Assembly: GCF_000315625.1 (NCBI RefSeq)
Contig: NW_005434624.1
Location: 513,100 to 577,099, forward strand
Length of the DNA stretch: 64,000 nucleotides
From: Guillardia theta CCMP2712
Lineage: Eukaryota; Cryptophyceae; Pyrenomonadales; Geminigeraceae
Direction of reading: 5' to 3'
A model generated the notes under the pieces. The model ran no database searches. It worked only from the letters and a program-made list of their open reading frames with translations, and was not told the DNA's origin. Every line of letters starts with the position of its first letter. Position 1 is the stretch's first letter. Positions 58,530 to 64,000 of the stretch are shown here, in pieces. The translations under genes and the position numbers were made by a program.

Positions 58530-61500
58530 CTACCTGCTTCTTGACCTTCTGCTGCGACACTCCTTGTGTCGATCACTGATCGGGAAGTACGCGGCCATAC
58601 AGTCATATCGGCGAAAATGCTGCCCTCCATCAAGTCCAAGCAGCTCAAGGCGCTCAACGACTCTATCAAGCTCATCTTATCGCACGCCATCATCGTCGAC
58701 TCTAGCGGAGAGGAGAGAATTCTTTGAGAAGTCACTCTGACTTTGGTCGCCTTCATTACACGTCTACTCCACTTCAAACTTCCGTCACCGTCAGGCTTCG
58801 CTCGCCGCTTCCACCAGGTCGTCGAACATCCTCCTGTACCGAAGCTGCTCTACCGCGTGCTTGCATCGGACACATTCTCCTGTACAGAAGGCGGTCACAC
58901 AGCTATTCAGGCGGCGCTGCTTTCGGTACCCATCGAGACTCGATGCGCGGAGACAGCTTCAGGCAACACGTCCTTGAGAGGCTGATCCGTGTCGATTCCC
59001 AGCGCCTGAAATTCATACACTTGCTCACGATGACTCCATCGGCTGTCTTGCTGGACAATGAGAACTATCGCACGATACCTTGTACATCAGGCTGAGCGAG
59101 TAGAGGACGGAGAGTTCTCTTGCTGCATTCAAGTCTTACTGGCGCATCGGGCGGTAAGGGATATCCTCACACTCAGCGACGGGATGAAGACGAGCATCCC
59201 AAAACGTCTTCGGCTTCCCTGCTGCTGTTACCCACCGTCAACGTTCAATACATGGTGGGCAATGCATATCAGTATCTGACCTTGAGCCGTATGGATGGTG
59301 TCTTCAGCTATCCCAAGGACAGAGCAGACCTTGCTCATGCTCATTCCCAGCCATAAAAGCTTCAAGGACGTCAGCTACTCGCAGCAGCAGAACGTCGACT
59401 CAAGCTCACCTTCTCTATCGTCCCTGACTGCTTTACATCGTCGGAGGTTCGCATCACTTGGGTGACATATCTTGTCCTGTACAATATCCATTAAAACAAT
59501 AGCCAATCTCTTTCTCGCTGTGTGCCCCACACCTCCCATCCAACGTGATCACGACCGTCTGAAGGAAAATGCCATCAGGAATGACAACTCCGTCCGTTAG
59601 AGCGACGCTGCATGAAACATCGGCTCAACCCCCTTGTCTGGAATGCTTCAGCTACTCAACCAGCTAAGGAGGCAGTCCCTTCCTATCTTCACGTCCTTGC
59701 CTACCTAGGCAGGATAAGTCTTTTCAATGTCGCACAGCATTTCCTTGCTTACTGTACAGAACTCCACCACACTCCGAGGCCCCAGCTCGGCTGACTCGTG
59801 CACCCGAGAGCAGATTTTGCAGCTCGTCAACGACTTCGAGTAGTAGCCCAGACCGTGTGCTCCTTGTGGTCCGTCAGCTCCTGCTACTTAAAACCCTCTC
59901 CCTCCTGTACCTATCTCCACCGCGAACCCTTCTTGCCTTACGCTCCCCCCAGAGGCCTCCACAAGGAACGACGTGGAGCCGCAGAAGTGGTCGAGCATCT
60001 AGCAGCCCGTCTGAGCCTCCTCCCTCCTCCCTTCTTCTCCCTCCTCCCTTCCTCTCCCCTCACCTCTGGGATCGTTCCTATGTGCCAGAAGCGAGACTTC
60101 TCCACCTGCCGTCCAGCTCAGCATCAAGGCCTTTTACGTGCAAAGGGGTAGGAAGACGAAAGATCAAGATCAGAGGAGCGTGGACCTTGCAAACGTTCAG
60201 CTCCATCCCATTCAGTGCTTGAAAGAGGCTCCTCCGGGTCTCAGACAGCAAGTCGCTTCCCTTGCCTGAGCAACTTCATCCCTCCTTCCTCCTGCTCAAC
60301 CTCACCATGCTGACCTATGTACTCCTCGTCGGCTTCAGGGCCCAGCGCTTGCAGCCTGATTGATCATCCACCCGTCAATCGGCGGCATAGCCTCCTTCCT
60401 CGAGATCCTACAGGTCCCCGTACGCATCCACCTCACAGCCCACGTGCCGTTCGTGCTCGTCCCACCAAGTCAAGAGCCTCTTCGCCTTGCAACGCAGCTC
60501 AGCCTCTGCCCCATCCGCCCCTACCACCTCACTGTTGGCATGTCGAAGAAGAACGTGCTGTCGGTGTAGGCCTCGAGCTCCTTGTTCATCAGCGCCCCGT
60601 ACTTGCGCATCTGCCCTCAAGGCAGGTGAGGGGAGGGAAGCAGGAGGCTGCTCCATCACTCGCTCGTGGGAAGGTTTGTGCGTGTATCGACGACAACGGA
60701 CGGTCCCTTGGAACAGAAAACTTCACTGTTGAAGCTTGTTTGAACTCTCTGCCCACCTGCTCCCTCCCCTTGGCTTCCTTCCGAGGCCTCGAGGCAGAAC
60801 ACGCCGTGGGTGTAGGCGATGTCGACTGTGCTCCGGTGTGCGAGGGCCGTGAAGCCTGCGGGCACCGAGTGACTCCTCGCCTTCCTTCTCTCACAAGCCA
60901 AGAGGACCAGGCTGGTTGAAGTCACAGACATCGGAGTCGAAGATGATGATATCGTCCCCACACTTGAGCTGTGCGAGGGGTGAGCGAGGCAAGAAGCTCT
61001 GGCGGCTAGATCGCTCACCATCACACCAGGAGGAGCGCTGCCAGGAATGTCGCATAGCATAGCGAAGCACATTTCTTCCCACCAAAACATCAGCGGGAGC
61101 GCACCGACTCGCTCCCCTCACCCAGCATTGAGCAGCCCTGAAATGGTCCAGCTGGGAGGGCTGCGAAGATCTTCCCGCAAACACTTCACACTGACGTCAG
61201 CACGCGCAGATTCGAGCAGCTGGCACCTGTGCTGGGGTGTTCGCTGGCTGTACCCTCCAGCATGAATGAGGAGAACTCGAAGGCTCTCGAACTCCGACGA
61301 GAACTTGTCCCGAAGGAAGTCAAGAGCGACGAAAGTTGCTCCTGCCACCACCGTCCTCGTCAGTCGCTCGTCAGAGGGCGAGGGAGTTCGGTTGCCTCCG
61401 TTGCCTATCTTGACCCCTGGCGGGTCATGCAGGACGTGGTAGTGGGGGCGGGAGGGGATAGACTGTTCAATTGGTCAGAAGCTGAGGGATTCAGAGCATG

Positions 61501-62001
61501 TAGCCACGAGACCTTGAGCTGCTTCCTCCACTGCAACTGCTCCTCATAGATCTTCGCCTGTTGAGATCCAGCGGTCAGCTTGAAACGCCATCAACGATCA
61601 CATGCTGGAGGGCGCGAGGGTCGCCAGGATCGGTCCTGTTCGAAAGCACCTGCTCCTCGTCGGAGGCAGTGATGACGACGGCATCGAAGAACTTCATGTC
61701 CTTGATCCCCTTCGCCTGTCTTGTATCAGATTCCCTCATGTGTTCGAGGTACTTCACCTCCTCCACGAGGAGCCTCTTGTATCGCATGAATTTCTTTTCC
61801 TGCACGGATGATGATTGATCGCCAACTCATCTTGCCTACATCTCTTCTCCCCGCCTTCTCCCTTGCATCCCAATCCTTCCTTCTCCTTCGCTCTCTTCCT
61901 CCTCCTCCTCTCCTCCTCTCCTCTTCCTCACTGTCGTCGTTGTCGTCGCTCACCTGCATCTTTGCCAGCTCCTCTGGCTCGGCCATCGTGATGGCTTCCA
62001 T
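58530..62001 (-). CDS. Fucokinase/fucose-1-phosphate guanylyltransferase-domain protein, no GHMP kinase half
   Basis: Salvage-type GDP-fucose synthesis enzyme domain (the N-terminal region of human fucokinase and plant FKGP). ATG 61999..62001. Seen: MKFFDAVVITASDEEQVLSN; YEEQLQWRKQLK; HDPPGVKIGNGGNRT (nucleotide-loop-like DPxGxxxGxGG); RVLLIHAGGYSQRTPQHR; DDIIIFDSDVCDFNQPG; TVDIAYTHGVFCLEASEG; KYGALMNKELEAYTDSTFFF with DMPTV; AKRLLTWWDEHERHVGCEVD then AYGDL; a left-handed-helix-like ESAELGPRSVVEFC; VALTDGVVIPDGIFLQTVVI; KTFWDARLHPVAECED; and a C-terminal exon ending in TAG 58530..58532. Around 15 exons. Both IxSGGYSQR-like and EVDxYGD motifs fit fucokinase-type proteins. The GHMP kinase half of bifunctional FKGP is not seen before the stop. 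Confidence 0.78.
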
Positions 62002-62367
62002 GGCCCAGGATCCTCCAAACGTTTGGAAGCAAGCAATGGGGGTAAGGGTACATTTGTCCAGGGTAGGGGTGTGTGACAAAGCTGTGAACATGGGGAAAAT
62101 ATAGGGGTACTGGAACTAGTTTACAGGGGTGTGTCAACAACTTGATGGGTAGATGGTCATCTCTTTGTTTTAAGGGTCAGGGTACTGTATCACAGTGAGA
62201 AGGTGGGGTATAGAGAGGCACAAATGGGGGTGGGGTGTATCTGTCCTTCCGAGGAGGGAGGCAATGCCGAGGAACGCGAAGAGCAAAGGGAGGAGCGGGA
62301 GAGGAGAGAGGAGAGAGGAGAGAGGAGAGAGGAGAGGAGGGGGAAGGGAGAGATAGCAGCAGAGGAG
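62002..62367. other. Upstream spacer with GGGGT-rich and GAGGAGA-rich DNA
   Basis: GGGGTA/GGGGTG words recur from 62038 to 62235, as in 18530..18900. A GAGGAGAGAG tandem stretch is at 62295..62340. Probably the 5' region of the fucokinase-domain gene on one side. Confidence 0.4.
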
Positions 62368-62568
62368 ATGGTTGATACAAGTGGGGATGAGGTAGAACCC
62401 ACATTGAGATGTGCGAAAAGGAAAGTGAACCCAGAGGCCAACACACGAATAGCAACGAGGTACAAGGTTTGCCGGGTAAACCGCACCAACAAGAGCGAAA
62501 CTTTTGTCGATGTAGATGCTATGTATACGATATCCGGAGTTGAGTGGGTACGAAAAGTCTCAGCTTAG
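62368..62568 (+). CDS. Possible small basic protein
   Basis: ATG 62368 (MVDTSGDEVEPTLRCAKR), 66 codons, single exon. Composition is protein-like (VNPEANTRIATRYKVCRVNR, SETFVDVDAMYTISGVEW) and unlike the low-complexity DNA before it. No domain recognised. It could be a 5' exon of the MORN gene or a chance frame. Confidence 0.3.
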   Translation: MVDTSGDEVEPTLRCAKRKVNPEANTRIATRYKVCRVNRTNKSETFVDVDAMYTISGVEWVRKVSA

Positions 62569-62680
62569 ACCGTCAGAAGAGATTTTCCATCGGACTTTGA
62601 TCTGATTGAATTGTGAATGTCATGTGCTGTGGTGGTTCGCTCTGACGCCCCTGCTCTCCTCTAGAACAAGAAACGCCACC

Positions 62681-63889
62681 ATGCCGATGCCAGCCGAATC
62701 TCAGATTAACGGGAACGGCATGACTGCCGGCAATTTCTTCAGCAACGCCTTCTCAGCTACTGAGGGTCTGCCTGAAAGCTTCGACCAGTACAGGCCGCCA
62801 GCGTCCTTCGCGCAAGAGGATGGATTCCAGCTGCCCCCATCCTTCGCTGACGCCGCGAACTTCCCCAAAGTTCAGACGAAGCCTGCGGAGATTCCGCGGC
62901 AGACGAAGCTGACGGGGATGCCCATGAAGGAGCCCAAGGTGGAGCGGACGGCGTATGAGCCGGCTCCTCTGCCCAAGTCCGTGATCAACCAGGCCAGGCC
63001 CAAGGACGAGGTCTTCCAGAAGCTCATGGCGAGCATGGGAGGCAACGATGAGATCGCTCCGTTCCAAACGCCTGTCATCAAGGAGAGGCCGATCGGCGTC
63101 GAGCCGCACATGGCGGCCCCAATGCGGCAAGAGGACAGGGGGGAGGTTGACGAAGGAGAGTACGAGGGGGAGAAGGAGGGCGGCATGCGGCACGGGAAGG
63201 GAAAGTGCCGGTACGCCAACGGGAACCAGTACATCGGCGAGTGGGTCAACAACAAGCGTAACAACCGAGGAACAATGTACTTTGCCTCCAGCGCCGTGTA
63301 CGACGGGGAGTGGCTGGAAGGAGAGAGAAGCGGGCACGGAGTGATGAAGTACTCGGACGGGTCGACGTACGAGGGCCAGTGGTTGCGAGACTTGAAGCAC
63401 GGGTACGGTTGCTATCGGTTTGCGAGCAAGGCCAGCTACACCGGGCAGTGGTTTGAGGGGAGGATGCACGGGCAGGGAACGTACGAGTTCGCGGACGGCC
63501 AGAAGTTCCATGGAGAGTTCAACAGGAACCTCAAGAGCGGGTACGGGACGCACGTGTACCGCAATGGGGATCAGTGGGGAGGGATATGGATCGACGACGA
63601 GCCAAGCGGGTCCGGGTTGTACATCTTCGCGTCCAACGAGTTCAAGGTAGAGTCGCCGTTCGTCAAGGCAGGAGAGCCTCCTCCCCATGTGGGCAGGCAG
63701 AACCAGGTGGCCAAGGTGCTGAGGAGGGAGGACAAGCTTCGGATGCTGCAGGAGAGTGAGAGCGCGGACGAGCAGGCTCGAGAGTTCGCGTCCAAGGCAG
63801 CCCAGGTGGCAGCCGAGGCCCGCGTGAAGATGTACAAGGTGCTCGACGATACCGCACAGCTGCTCGGGCTGATGGCCCCTAATACCTAA
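62681..63889 (+). CDS. MORN-repeat protein (402 aa)
   Basis: Single coding exon from the ATG at 62681 (GCCACCATG context; an AG-ending intron likely lies in the 5' leader, 62663). Residues 1-165 are unstructured and Pro/Ala/Lys-rich. From about residue 168 there are seven MORN repeats: EGEKEGGMRHGKGKCRYANG, YIGEWVNNKRNNRGTMYFAS, YDGEWLEGERSGHGVMKYSD, YEGQWLRDLKHGYGCYRFAS, YTGQWFEGRMHGQGTYEFAD, FHGEFNRNLKSGYGTHVYRN and WGGIWIDDEPSGSGLYIFAS. The last 60 residues are helical and Ala/Glu-rich (EFASKAAQVAAEARVKMYKV). MORN proteins usually bind membranes or scaffolds at the cell cortex or cilium. No lipid kinase or other catalytic domain is attached. Confidence 0.9.
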   Translation: MPMPAESQINGNGMTAGNFFSNAFSATEGLPESFDQYRPPASFAQEDGFQLPPSFADAANFPKVQTKPAEIPRQTKLTGMPMKEPKVERTAYEPAPLPKSVINQARPKDEVFQKLMASMGGNDEIAPFQTPVIKERPIGVEPHMAAPMRQEDRGEVDEGEYEGEKEGGMRHGKGKCRYANGNQYIGEWVNNKRNNRGTMYFASSAVYDGEWLEGERSGHGVMKYSDGSTYEGQWLRDLKHGYGCYRFASKASYTGQWFEGRMHGQGTYEFADGQKFHGEFNRNLKSGYGTHVYRNGDQWGGIWIDDEPSGSGLYIFASNEFKVESPFVKAGEPPPHVGRQNQVAKVLRREDKLRMLQESESADEQAREFASKAAQVAAEARVKMYKVLDDTAQLLGLMAPNT

Positions 63890-64000
63890 GTGGAGAGAGG
63901 AAGAAAAGAGAGGGGGAAAGAGAGGAGGAGAGGAGAAAGAGAAGCGAATGAAACGAGAAGAGGAAGAAAGAGGGAGAAAGAGGAGGACAAGGGAAGGGAA
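63890..64000. other. Purine-rich 3' flank
   Basis: GAGGAGA/GGGAAAG-rich sequence to the window end. No gene visible. Confidence 0.5.

Noticed and set aside
58211-58777. 188-codon minus-strand frame overlapping the end of the fucokinase-domain gene
   Set aside because: The neighbouring frame gives the better continuation (ELLGLDGGQHFRRYDCMAAY to the TAG at 58530); this frame has no domain and overlaps it.
62753-63688. 311-codon minus-strand frame opposite the MORN gene
   Set aside because: Antisense shadow of a GC-rich coding exon; MORN repeats on the plus strand are unmistakable.

Overview
The window is nuclear DNA of a eukaryotic alga, most likely a cryptophyte such as Guillardia theta. 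Genes are split by short GT-AG introns (many 44-70 bases), intergenic gaps are small, and several proteins begin with a hydrophobic signal followed by a transit-like stretch (Fe-SOD, a short-chain reductase), as expected for a complex red-lineage plastid. The organism name is inference from gene style and from the WD40 repeat wording; no marker gene is present. One 100-base N gap (24865..24964) sits in low-quality homopolymer sequence.

Layout. 1-6.2 kb: a plastid-type SDR reductase, a poorly resolved locus, and a long coiled-coil gene. 6.5-12.5 kb: accessory DNA with GC-rich islands, three RWP-RK genes (two share an identical 570-base body, the third its first 218 bases) and a broken retroelement ORF. 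12.7-27.4 kb: housekeeping genes, namely a mitochondrial carrier (thiamine pyrophosphate type), two unknown genes, PhzF, plastid Fe-SOD, SAM50/Omp85 and a rhodanese-domain tRNA hydroxylase relative. 28-31 kb: two more RWP-RK genes around another GC island. 31-37 kb: a Sel1-repeat protein and two membrane-protein genes. 38.9-45.7 kb: a WD40-ankyrin-pseudokinase-RING gene, a broken copy of its WD40 end, a chromodomain relic of a Ty3/gypsy element, a sixth RWP-RK gene, and a divergent histone H2A-fold protein. 45.9-64 kb: an unknown gene, a glutathione S-transferase, a copine with a C-terminal WW domain, a coiled-coil gene, a TrmH/SpoU methyltransferase, a fucokinase-domain nucleotidyltransferase without the kinase half, and a MORN-repeat protein.

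Two signals go beyond ordinary annotation. First, six small RWP-RK proteins share, besides the DNA-binding motif, a C-terminal signature W-x2-W-[YF]-x4-[DE]-D-x-D-[PL], and their coding bodies seem to have been copied as cassettes into unrelated flanks. Second, a dispersed repeat end (core AACTTAACTTTGAGTAAAG) occurs at least ten times, nearly always at or inside GC-rich islands, which look like inserted non-autonomous elements; most RWP-RK genes lie within about 1 kb of one. Exon boundaries below were placed by eye from reading frames and GT/AG sites.
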